Origin: Planctomycetota bacterium
GTDB lineage: Bacteria; Planctomycetota; Phycisphaerae; WQYP01
Direction: 5' to 3'
DNA length: 23,819 nucleotides
Assembly (NCBI GenBank): GCA_021799715.1
Contig: JAJYZY010000023.1
Span: 1-23,819, forward strand
Part shown: positions 9,147 to 18,000 of the stretch, one piece after another
Layout of the letters: every line of letters begins with the position of its first letter
Numbering within the stretch: position 1 is the first letter of the stretch
Notes under the pieces: model-generated
What the model saw: the letters and a program-made list of their open reading frames with translations, nothing else
What the model was told of the DNA's origin: nothing
The model's database searches: none
Program-made: the position numbers and the translations under genes

Positions 9147-9818
9147 CTATTTATGCAGTATCGCGCCCAATGCCTGATTCAACTGCGACACACTCCGGTG
9201 AAAGAGATAGAAATTGGCCACCAGCAGGGTAATAATGCATGTCACCAGTACCACCGCAATACCGACGAGCTTAACGCCCGGCGGTTCAATTAAATCTGCC
9301 GTGTTGACATGCTCGTAACTGTCGGGACAAATTTTGCGCGAATCGGAATCTTGCGCGCCGGCGTCGATTCGCAATCGGATTTCACGCATTTTTTTCCGTA
9401 AAAATTCAGGTTGTCCCGCGTACCAGCCGGTAAACCCCAGTCCCATGCAGGTATAAAACACCCCGAGACGATCCGTCGCCGCGGGGCTGGAATCTTTAAG
9501 CGTTTCCTCCAGCAGATCAAAAAATTTCTCATCGCCGCCGAGTTCATTACGATCAAATGCCAGTTCTTTCCACTTTTTTGAAATGTTGTATCCGCCTTCC
9601 TTGACCATAAAATCCGCAAAGAAAATCAAAGGAAGTTCGATTTTGTCATATTGTCCGGCCAAGCCGGACTGGGCGGAAGATTTGGCTTTCATATCCGCCA
9701 GCAACCCTTTTATTTCAGCGCGCACCACTTCGGCATCCAATTGCCCGCCACCATGCGCCCAGCGGTTAAGGCGACAGATATATTGAAAAAACGGTTCTGT
9801 CAGTTCGGTAAGGGTCAT
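9147..9818 (-). CDS. tssL: T6SS membrane complex protein TssL (DotU)
   Basis: TssL is a tail-anchored inner-membrane protein that joins TssM to the baseplate. The cytoplasmic helical domain begins MTLTELTEPFFQYICRLNRW, as DotU proteins do. It contains LPLIFFADFMV, the FFDLLEETLKD helix and YTCMGLGFTGWY, matching the conserved FYxCLxLGFxGxY motif. A single transmembrane helix (VGIAVVLVTCIITLLVANFYLF) lies near the C-terminus at about residues 184-205, with a short periplasmic tail. I prefer the ATG at 9818 (223 aa): the DotU alignment starts there and it has a GCAGGA site, whereas the ATG at 9842 would add eight unlikely residues. No peptidoglycan-binding OmpA extension is present. Confidence 0.9.
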   Translation of the reverse strand: MTLTELTEPFFQYICRLNRWAHGGGQLDAEVVRAEIKGLLADMKAKSSAQSGLAGQYDKIELPLIFFADFMVKEGGYNISKKWKELAFDRNELGGDEKFFDLLEETLKDSSPAATDRLGVFYTCMGLGFTGWYAGQPEFLRKKMREIRLRIDAGAQDSDSRKICPDSYEHVNTADLIEPPGVKLVGIAVVLVTCIITLLVANFYLFHRSVSQLNQALGAILHK

Positions 9819-9867
9819 GTTGTGGAATCCTGCCAAAAACATTGCCTCAACCGGGGTAATTGTACCA

Positions 9868-11229
9868 TTAACCCGGAATCGTCATATACAAAGTCACGGA
9901 GAAATCGCTGTTTTCCATGCCCAGCCAACGAATAGCCATAGATTTTTCTTCCTTGATGCGCTCCCACATTCGCTGGCTGTCCTGACGGTTGATGCGGAAA
10001 TAGAACTGTCCGGACTGGGCCGGCAATTCAACCGGTGGATAACGCTCTTCCTGGAGTTTTAATCCAAAAATGCGTTTTCCCGCCATGGTTGGTGCCGCCA
10101 CCTGGAATTGATCCTGATTTTCCACCAGTTTCGCCAGGGCAATGGGGTCTTCACGCGTGCGAATGGCAATATAATATTCGTTGGGCTGCGTAAATTGTTC
10201 CTCCGTGAGACCGGCGAGGAACATGTTTTGTTCAGGCTTGAAATCGACTTTCATAAACCGCGCGGTAACCGCGCCGCGCAAGAGTCCGCGGATTTTATCA
10301 GTCAGGTCTTCAAAGCAGACCGCAGGCTTGTCATGGTCATACCCGGCGGCGGCCAACTGCTTGTCCTTATCCGGATACATCGACCCTAATTCCGCCAGCA
10401 GTTCGCGTAATTCCAGATACATGTCAAAGGGTGTCAGGTTGTTGACCTTCAGCAGGCTGGAAATCCGGGCGCTGGCGCGACTCAGTGTGCGCAAGCGGAG
10501 ACATTGTTCAAATTGTGCGCCGCGCATGGTATCAATACTGAAGCCGCCGCGCGTCACCTGCAGCGACAACTCCGTTCTGCTGGCTTCCAACTGATTGGCA
10601 AATTCGCGCAGCATGTCCCGCAACACCGGCGAGCCGCGCACCAGCATGCAGGGCGGAATGAAATGTGGATCCTGCCGCACTTCGCCCACCTGCTCTCCCA
10701 CACCCCGCACCACGCGCAAGACGGGTAGAACCTCCATATCCGTTGTATCGTCGCCTTCAATGAGGAATCGGGCGTTAATGCGGCGCACCGCGATGGGACG
10801 CGGATTCTGGCCGGTGTTTTCATCGGCTTGCTGAATTTCCGCAATGCGATACGTGCTTTTAACCATCCATTGATCTTTATTGTCCGCAGTGACTACGTTG
10901 GCTCTTTCCGGACTCCAAAGCGGCACGGCCAGGTAAATGGTCATTGCGCCGGCTCGCGATTCAAAAGCCTGTTTAATGCTTAAAGACGGGACATCCGCGC
11001 TTTCCGGAAAGCGCACCTCCATGCCGCTGGGCATAATGGCGTGGAGCCGGTCAAAGCGCACTATCTGATTTTTCAATGATTCCGCCGAAACCTGCGATTC
11101 AATAAGTCCGTAGGCATAACTGAATGCCAGAGGCCGCATGGCTCCTATGCGCGACAAGATATTGCGCTGCATAATCTGTAAATGGTGCTGCTGAAGAAAC
11201 AAGCCTTCGTTGAAGTGAACTGCATCCAT
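9868..11229 (-). CDS. tssK: T6SS baseplate-membrane linker TssK
   Basis: TssK forms trimers that attach the baseplate to the TssL/TssM membrane complex. The N-terminus (VHFNEGLFLQQHHLQ, residues 4-18) is the diagnostic TssK signature (compare VxWxEGLFLxPQHFQ). The 453-aa length is typical. The ATG at 11229 follows AGGG by six bases. It lies 45 nt downstream of the TagH-like gene and 49 nt upstream of tssL, on the same strand, so it is in the same operon. Confidence 0.92.
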   Translation of the reverse strand: MDAVHFNEGLFLQQHHLQIMQRNILSRIGAMRPLAFSYAYGLIESQVSAESLKNQIVRFDRLHAIMPSGMEVRFPESADVPSLSIKQAFESRAGAMTIYLAVPLWSPERANVVTADNKDQWMVKSTYRIAEIQQADENTGQNPRPIAVRRINARFLIEGDDTTDMEVLPVLRVVRGVGEQVGEVRQDPHFIPPCMLVRGSPVLRDMLREFANQLEASRTELSLQVTRGGFSIDTMRGAQFEQCLRLRTLSRASARISSLLKVNNLTPFDMYLELRELLAELGSMYPDKDKQLAAAGYDHDKPAVCFEDLTDKIRGLLRGAVTARFMKVDFKPEQNMFLAGLTEEQFTQPNEYYIAIRTREDPIALAKLVENQDQFQVAAPTMAGKRIFGLKLQEERYPPVELPAQSGQFYFRINRQDSQRMWERIKEEKSMAIRWLGMENSDFSVTLYMTIPG

Positions 11230-11274
11230 GATATACCCTGTTTATGTAAACACGTTCCACCGCCGGCCGGCGCT

Positions 11275-12207
11275 TCAGATGACACCTTCGACAAACTCCC
11301 GGACAATCTCCCGTATTTCATGATCAATCGCCGCTTCATCAAGGTGCTCTACCGCCAGTTCGGTGTATTTTTTCCAACAGGAAACTTCAATGGCGGCAAA
11401 CATTTTTTTGGGTGTGGCGCGCACGGCGGCTTCGATTTCCGCCGGAGCGAGCCGCGCCGCGTATTTATGGGCAAATTGCCGCCCAGTCTGACCGACGGAG
11501 GAAAGCAGGGCGGCATTGATTTTACGTAGACGCTCGAGTTCCTGCGCCACCTGGCCGCGCGGCACGTCCGGGTCATCGGCGAGAAACCGGCTCATCAGTC
11601 GCTGCAGAGGTGTGCCGCGGCGCAAATTGGAATTTGGCACAATGGCTTTCCACATGTTCCATGCGATCTGTTCAATGCTCATGGCCAATTCCGAGAGCAT
11701 CTGAAGAAGTTCCAGCGTATGGCCCGCATGCGGCTGCAGGTCGTCGTCAAGCTGCAGGCGGGCGGTCAATTTAGCCAGCGGTTCGCCCGGCCAGGCAGGA
11801 CCGGAGGCCGGGGCCAGCCCCGCTTCGGTGAGTCGCGCGATCAGCGCCTCTTTCTGGGCCTGCGGCAGTTTGGGTGCCAGTTCACAAAGCCGCTGCACGA
11901 GAAATGCCGGATCCTGCAATTCCGCGGCGTCCGCGTTGGATCCAATGATGGTTTGGGTCTCTCCGGCGGAATTCATCCGCTGCCGGGCCACAACATTGTC
12001 GTCCCACGATGGAAAGTGTTCAGCCAGAGTGGAAAGAAATTCCGGGCGTTGGGTAGGCGGAATTTCCGCCAGGATGCGTTTTATTTCATCGGAAATGTAT
12101 TCCTGTCGGGTCTGGGCATTTTGGTCCGCGAGATCAGCCTGAACGGCGCGCAGTCGATTGGCCAGTTGTGCGGCCTGCCGCGAAACATCCAATTCCGTAG
12201 AGGTCAT
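11275..12207 (-). CDS. T6SS accessory protein resembling TagH C-terminus, no FHA
   Basis: This 310-aa protein is first in the minus-strand T6SS operon. Its last 110 residues (from about LQRLMSRFLAD, through CWKKYTELAVEHLD, to the end) resemble in layout the C-terminal domain of the T6SS FHA proteins (TagH/Fha), which ends in a W-x-x-Y helix and an acidic REFARAYEE-like tail. No FHA domain with its GRxxx and SxxH motifs is visible. The N-terminal half is helical and Gln-rich (possible coiled coil). The ATG at 12207 is chosen because AGGGGA precedes it and a candidate promoter lies 88 nt upstream. The frame stays open to an ATG at 12489, but that start would overlap the divergent gene. Family assignment is tentative; a TssA-like protein is the main alternative. 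Confidence 0.5.
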   Translation of the reverse strand: MTSTELDVSRQAAQLANRLRAVQADLADQNAQTRQEYISDEIKRILAEIPPTQRPEFLSTLAEHFPSWDDNVVARQRMNSAGETQTIIGSNADAAELQDPAFLVQRLCELAPKLPQAQKEALIARLTEAGLAPASGPAWPGEPLAKLTARLQLDDDLQPHAGHTLELLQMLSELAMSIEQIAWNMWKAIVPNSNLRRGTPLQRLMSRFLADDPDVPRGQVAQELERLRKINAALLSSVGQTGRQFAHKYAARLAPAEIEAAVRATPKKMFAAIEVSCWKKYTELAVEHLDEAAIDHEIREIVREFVEGVI

Positions 12208-12294
12208 GGCTTCCCCTGCTAACACGCAATACCGGACCAAAGCGGCTGGCAGATCGGTCCGTTGGCGATCATCACAGCCCTGTTGAATGCGTAA

Positions 12295-12323
12295 AATATA
12301 GGCTGCTGCCCGCGGGAATACAA
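12295..12323 (-). promoter_or_regulatory. Candidate promoter of the tssK-tssM-tagF operon
   Basis: On the minus strand TTGTAT (12318-12323) is followed after exactly 17 nt by TATATT (12295-12300), a plausible sigma70-type pair. A start near 12288 would leave a leader of about 80 nt before the ATG at 12207. This supports the shorter form of the TagH-like gene. Confidence 0.35.
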
Positions 12324-12384
12324 GCGCGGGGGCTTCATGAATGTTATGCGCCGTTGGACGTATTGATTGCATGCGCGCGTCAGG

Positions 12385-12413
12385 CTGTGCAATACCCGCC
12401 CAGCGGTTATACT
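12385..12413 (+). promoter_or_regulatory. Weak candidate promoter for the divergent operon
   Basis: TATACT at 12408-12413 is a good -10 hexamer on the plus strand, about 50 nt before the TTG start at 12464. The matching -35 position is poor (CTGTGC), so an activator or another sigma factor may be needed. Together with the minus-strand candidate it makes 12208-12463 a divergent control region. Confidence 0.22.
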
Positions 12414-12463
12414 CATCAAGGGAATGTGAAAAAGCCAGTGTGAATCTGGAGGCTTGATTTATA

Positions 12464-14416
12464 TTGATTAACCAGCTCGCACCATCCATGCCGCAGGGCT
12501 TTCAAGCATGCAGTCTCATTGCCCCGGCGGAGGCGGCAGTGCGACTTTGCCTTGTCATCCGCGTAAAATCGGATCCGATTTCCGGCTGGTTTCTGCCGCT
12601 GCGTGAAACCTTTGACGCCAGGGTATTTCTAGGCTGCCTGACCGATCAGCGCGGCGGCGTGCTGCAATGGGTTGAAATAGCCGTGCAGAATCCTGATTCG
12701 GCCCGTGATGGCCCGGAATCGCTCCGGCAATATTGGAACAATCATCTTCTGGACCAGCGGTGGCAAGCCAATTGCCGCGCCGTTCACAGCGGCGCAGCGG
12801 ATTCTGTCATTACCGGTTCCTGGGAGACCGAACCGCCGATTCCACTGTTTTTTGATGTCGGCTCCCGGCAACTGCGCGTATTTATCGACGCGGATTCCCG
12901 GCAAACCTGGATTCTTTGCCGCGATGATCAACTGCTGGCGGCCAACAAATTGCCGCCATATTCAACCAGCCTCTTCCGCTACCTTTACATTGCGCCGGCC
13001 GACGGACAGCCGCTGTTTCTGGCGGTTCAGGATGATGCGCCGCAAACCCAGAATGTTCAGGCCTTGCGCGACGCGGCAGCGGCAAACGGCCTGTTGCCGT
13101 GGAATGCCGGCGGCTATTTGCTGCATGTTCGCAAATTCAGCGGTTTGTCCGTGGAAGCGTTTCTTGATGTCCTCGGCGGCGCAAAGTATGAGGGGCTGCC
13201 GGCCGGCAAAATGCCGGCTGATTTTGATCGCATCGGCGAGGTGTTGCGCGAAACGGGAGAAAAGGCCGCATCTGGAACCGTATTTCTGGGGAGACACGGC
13301 CGGCGCGGACGTGTCGTTGAATCTTTGCATCTGAAACTCAAGTTTCTGGCCGATGCCGTCCAACAGGTACAGGTCATGATACGATCCCTGCAACGACCGA
13401 TATTGAATTTGCAGTGTTCGAGTTTTCAAATCAATCTCGCCGACCCCGCGGTGGCGTTGCCATTTTTGTGGACCGCGCAGGTGCGTTTGATCGATTCCGG
13501 TGACGCGGCAAAAGTAGAATTTTCCGACGCCCACGCCGCGGTATTCATGCGTGGATTTAAAACCGCCCCCGGTGTATATCAGCCAATTATCGAGAGCCGG
13601 GATATGGTCACACAACAGGCCGTGCTTCGATTGCGCGCCGTTACAATGGAAAGTGACGGCGGTTGTTTTATCGAAGGCACGTTAAGTAATTTGGAAGCGC
13701 TTACCCCGCGAAGTGATGATCTGGTATGCCTGCGCGTGGGCGTGGGTGATCAACGCGTGCTTCTGGCGGGATCCGTTGAATCAGATTCCGCATTGGCATT
13801 GGGTGAATATCGCTTCCGGTCCATGCGGCAGCCGTTGAACCCCGCGGTGGCCGATGCCCTGAAGGCTGCTGCGGGCTCCACCTTGCAACCCGTGGGAATG
13901 CAGTGCATTGCGCGTATGGATACCGCTTATGATATCTATTCTATGGTGATTGTGGCCCTGCGGGCGCTGGTGGTTCATTCCGGGAACCCATTGCCGGTGG
14001 TCATCGATGAACTTCAAAGCCTGGCCCGGCAAATTGCCGCGAATCACGCATCGGATCAGCCGCTTGAATCAAGAATTCTTGCGCTGATTACCAATGATAA
14101 GCGTTGGATGAAATCCCTTGGACCGCAAAATGTGTTTCATGCCGCGGATGTTGACCAGCAGGACGGCGATCTGATTCCGCTGCGGCTCTGGGCCGATATT
14201 CTGGCGTTGCTGGTTCAGATGATTCCCGTTGCCGGCCCGGACAGCTTTTGCCGGGCCTACGGTACAATGCCTCCCGCCGGGCTGGCCAATGTGTTTGATC
14301 CGGTCATGGCAAAACTCGATCGGCTCTTGATTCAAACCCGGAGCTTGATTGTAATTGACTGGCAGGTAAACCGGGAGGTTCACGCGGTGATCCGGCGGTT
14401 TCAGATGGGAATGTAA
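12464..14416 (+). CDS. Unrecognised 650-aa protein of the T6SS locus
   Basis: I do not recognise the family. The protein is soluble, with no signal peptide or membrane helix. The middle part (about 280-460) looks beta-rich, including a stretch FQINLADPAVALPFLWTAQV. The last 200 residues look alpha-helical (for example YDIYSMVIVALRALVVHSG and LRLWADILALLVQMIPVAG). The start is probably the TTG at 12464, eleven bases after GGAGG; the next in-frame ATG is at 12488 and lacks a ribosome site. It is the first gene of the plus-strand operon, 42 nt before the TssJ-like gene, and divergent from the TagH-like/tssK operon. A cytoplasmic baseplate-associated or regulatory role is an inference from position only. 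Confidence 0.8.
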   Translation: MINQLAPSMPQGFQACSLIAPAEAAVRLCLVIRVKSDPISGWFLPLRETFDARVFLGCLTDQRGGVLQWVEIAVQNPDSARDGPESLRQYWNNHLLDQRWQANCRAVHSGAADSVITGSWETEPPIPLFFDVGSRQLRVFIDADSRQTWILCRDDQLLAANKLPPYSTSLFRYLYIAPADGQPLFLAVQDDAPQTQNVQALRDAAAANGLLPWNAGGYLLHVRKFSGLSVEAFLDVLGGAKYEGLPAGKMPADFDRIGEVLRETGEKAASGTVFLGRHGRRGRVVESLHLKLKFLADAVQQVQVMIRSLQRPILNLQCSSFQINLADPAVALPFLWTAQVRLIDSGDAAKVEFSDAHAAVFMRGFKTAPGVYQPIIESRDMVTQQAVLRLRAVTMESDGGCFIEGTLSNLEALTPRSDDLVCLRVGVGDQRVLLAGSVESDSALALGEYRFRSMRQPLNPAVADALKAAAGSTLQPVGMQCIARMDTAYDIYSMVIVALRALVVHSGNPLPVVIDELQSLARQIAANHASDQPLESRILALITNDKRWMKSLGPQNVFHAADVDQQDGDLIPLRLWADILALLVQMIPVAGPDSFCRAYGTMPPAGLANVFDPVMAKLDRLLIQTRSLIVIDWQVNREVHAVIRRFQMGM

Positions 14417-14458
14417 TAGGAATATTCATCAGGCAGAAATTATTAAAAAGGAAGCTGT

Positions 14459-14995
14459 ATGAAATGTAGCGCTCATATCAGAATACTGGCCGGGGTTGTC
14501 ATGATGGTAATGCTCATGGGCCTGACCGCATGCTCCAGCGGTCCCATTGACCGCAATACGCAGTTCACGCTGGGCAATAGTCTGCAGGTTAATAACCAGT
14601 CCACCAGCACGATTGCCGTTGATCTTGTAGGTGTTAACGCCACGGATTACAAACGCTGGTATAATTATTCCATGACGCAGTATTTCTCCGCCGGCGATCT
14701 GTTGCGTTCCGGCGCTACCAAGGCGACGATTAATTTTACTCCCGGTTCTTCCGCCACGATTGTATTTTCCCGGCATAATCCGATCTGGAAAAAATGGAAA
14801 AAAGACGGCGATACGTATCTGTTTGTATTGGCCCAGCTTCCGGGCATCCGCCAGGATATGCCCGGCCCGGAAGATCCGCGCAGGCTGATTCTTCCATTGA
14901 AAAAATCGCGCTGGCCCGGCTCGGCCAATCCCATAAAAATTCTGATCAAAAATAGCGGCGTGGTGTGTGAAACACCGCCGAAAGCTAAAAGCTGA
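14459..14995 (+). CDS. tssJ: TssJ-like T6SS outer-membrane lipoprotein
   Basis: TssJ is the lipoprotein that anchors TssM to the outer membrane. This 178-aa protein has a signal peptide with a lipobox (MGLTACSSG, Cys at 25), so it should be lipidated and exported. The mature part is beta-rich and contains VDLVGVNATDYKRWYNYSM, then FTPGSSATIVFSRHNPIWKKW. The size fits TssJ (about 150-180 aa). Sequence similarity to proteobacterial TssJ is low, so the call rests on the lipobox, size, beta-rich character and location. AAGGAAG lies six bases before the ATG. No other TssJ candidate is in the window. Confidence 0.7.
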   Translation: MKCSAHIRILAGVVMMVMLMGLTACSSGPIDRNTQFTLGNSLQVNNQSTSTIAVDLVGVNATDYKRWYNYSMTQYFSAGDLLRSGATKATINFTPGSSATIVFSRHNPIWKKWKKDGDTYLFVLAQLPGIRQDMPGPEDPRRLILPLKKSRWPGSANPIKILIKNSGVVCETPPKAKS

Positions 14996-15049
14996 ATCGT
15001 GCGCTGTGTATAGTCGTCCGCGTATCCGGACGGGTTATGGAATTGCCGG

Positions 15050-18000
15050 GTGCCCAATTTCGGTCAATATCAAACCGAGCATATCATCGGCCGGCGGGCC
15101 ATGGAGAAGCTCTACGCGCTGGAAACAACACAACCGCCGGCTAAAGTCGTTCTGACTTTTGATCCACCGGACGATATTTGGAGCGCACCACGCCGGCGGG
15201 CGGCGCAATCGTCATTTATTGCGCGTTATGATTTTCAGAAATTCATTTCCGAACAATCACCATTTTGGGCCGCGGTGTTTGAAGTGCGGGCTGATGATAA
15301 TGACAGCGCCTATTGCGTGATGGAGCGCTTTGACTGGCCCATCAGCCGATTGATCCGCCTTCGCGTGGCTCCGACCCCCGAAGATATTTACCAATTGGTC
15401 ACGGCGGTATTATCCGCATTGCTCGATGCGCAAAAGCTGACTTCGCGAACCCATGGCAATCTGCGGGCGGAAAATGTTCTGGCCTCCAGCGGTTCTCTGG
15501 CGACGGCTCGTGTGGTATTGACCAATCCGATCTCCAGCATATTTGATGCGGGCTTGGCGGCTTCGGACGATCTGACGCAATTGGGGCGGATGATTTGTGA
15601 ACTCGTGGCGGGCCGTCGCTGGACTCCAACAACTCCGCTGGATGCGGGAATGGCGGAATTCAAGTCTCTGGGAGCGCATGGGAAACTCTGCGCCGAATTC
15701 TGCGGCTTTCTGCTCAATGAAGACTTGCCCGCTGACCAACGCAATATAAGTCTGGCGCTGCAACGCGCCGCGCGATTAAAGCCGCGCAAGAGCCGCAAGC
15801 CGCTCTACATGGGGCTTGCCGCCGCAGCGGTTCTGGCTATTGTGGCCGCGTTGGGATATTTGCGCCACGTCCGCACCATTGCCGAGATGTCCCGCTTCAA
15901 TGGTGCGTATGCGCCTTATGCCGCGGCATATACGCAATGGTTCAAGGCTTTCACCGCGAACCCCGCGGCCCTGGCCAAGGTGCCGGAATTTGCGACCATT
16001 CACGCCGCGTTGGCGCACGGCATTATTTTAAATCCCGATGATATTCTCCATGAATTCACCGGGCTTTTGACGAATCAACAAATCCAGAAAGATCTCGCCG
16101 CCCATCCCCACGAAGCGCAAAAACTGGGACACGCAATAGTATTATTAATGCGCACGGAACGCATTCTCGGAAAACTTTATCCCGTATTGCAACAGCAGGG
16201 CGGGCATTGGCAGAAGCGGGGATGGAAAACAGCGGCCCGATATTTAGATGATCATATCCTGGCGGCGATGCCGCGGGATCAATCTCTGGTGCCTTTTCTC
16301 AAGCTGTATAAGACATCCTGGACAAAAAATACACGCTTGCGCCGTTTTGCCGCCAATTCCAACGGATTGTCTCCCGCGGAGTTTGTCGCTCAAGTCGCCG
16401 GCGCTCGGCGTGTAAGTCATATCTTTCCGCCCCTCAAGGCGCTATTGGCTGATTTTTCAAAAACCAAAAGACCGCTCATAAGCAATTTCCCCGCGTATGC
16501 CGCGCAATATCTTGCCAGCGGAGCGGACGCGGGTGCCTTAAGCACGCGGGCAACTGAGTTATTGACTGTCGCCCGACGGGAAGCTCGGTCCGTGGCGGCT
16601 TATGGCAAAGAGATACGCTGGGATCTCGTGGCGCAATTGCCGCCGCGCAACGCTCTGCTGCCGCCGCAACAATATTTTCCTGATCTGGCGGGCTATCGTA
16701 AACTTGCCGGTCCCGAAAATGCCTATCTGCTGTCCCATGTGCAGTTTGCAATTCAAGCCGGAAAAGTTCAGCAGAGAATTCTCCATGCGTTAAAACTTCC
16801 CAAACCCCCGACTGTGAATTATCAGGCGCAGTTAAACGCCCTGCGGCTGCAGCTGGCGGCGGTCGGCAATCATGATCTATGGATATGGAAAAACCGCCTG
16901 AAAATCGAACACACTGTCACGGACGCTGAGAACCGGCTGGCGACGTTAAATCGCGCTGTGACCGCTTTTATTGATTCTCAAATCAATATTAAAAAATGGG
17001 TGGCTGAATTACTCGGTTACCAGCCGACGGGGCGGCATTATCAAATCAATCCGCAGGTGTTGCAGATTTCCAGAAATCCAGCTGTGAACGCCGCCTACCG
17101 GAAGAAAATAACCGCTTTGATCTTTGCCCCCGCCTTGCCGCCGGAATTGGTGATTGGTCCGGATGAAAAAAGTTACAATGTTTTGACCTCCTTACTGCGC
17201 AAACGACGCTGGCAGGTCCCGGATATCAGCAAGAACATTGATACCGTGCGAGCCAACATGAAGTCCCTGCTGATCAAGGAATTCCCAGCCGACGTATCAA
17301 AGAACCCACACGCATTTGACCGTCCGTGGAACCGGGAAGTGATTGCCGCGGCATTCCAACCGGCCCGTGCCGCCATTATCCGGAAAGCTTTTTCAACGTT
17401 ATCGTGGTCCGGGCTGACGCCGGAAGTACCACAATCGGACATTGCCGCCTGGACGCGGCAACGGCGGAATTTTATACAACTGCTTACGGAATTTAACACC
17501 ATTGACAGCTCGTTGGCGCAATGTCATCTACCGGATGATCGCCTTACTTCCGGCGTGACGATTTCCGCCTTGTATCAGCGTGTGCAGAACAATCCCTGGT
17601 GGCGCAACACCGACATTCAAGCGGCTTTGAAAACCCACATTGCCTTGCTGCAACAACTTGCCGCGCTTGATTCCGCGACCATGGCGGCAATTCCCGCGGA
17701 TTACTCGCTGGCGTTATCCGCGCGATCAAACAAGCCTTTGTTCGTCCGGGCCATCTGGCATCGACTTGCCGCGATTCCCGCTTCTGCCACGGATTCGCCG
17801 CTGGTTATAGAGCGCCGGATTCCCGGAGAACTTGATGACCTTTTACAGGCTGACTCGGCCTTGACCGTGGACCGCAAGCGGTCGCTGTTGGAAAAATTGG
17901 CCCGGCAATACCCATTGCGGTGGCAGGATCGAATGAATCAAGCCTTGACGCCCGCCATGGCTACTGAAACAATCATTGCGGCGAGTGATTACCGTGTGAG

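Noticed and set aside
8730..9293. 187-aa plus-strand open frame opposite the start of tssM
   Set aside because: It is antisense to the conserved TssM N-terminus and has no ribosome site or family resemblance.
12208..12489. N-terminal extension of the TagH-like protein to an ATG at 12489
   Set aside because: It would overlap the divergent gene, lacks a ribosome site and would swallow the promoter region. The ATG at 12207 has a good Shine-Dalgarno sequence.
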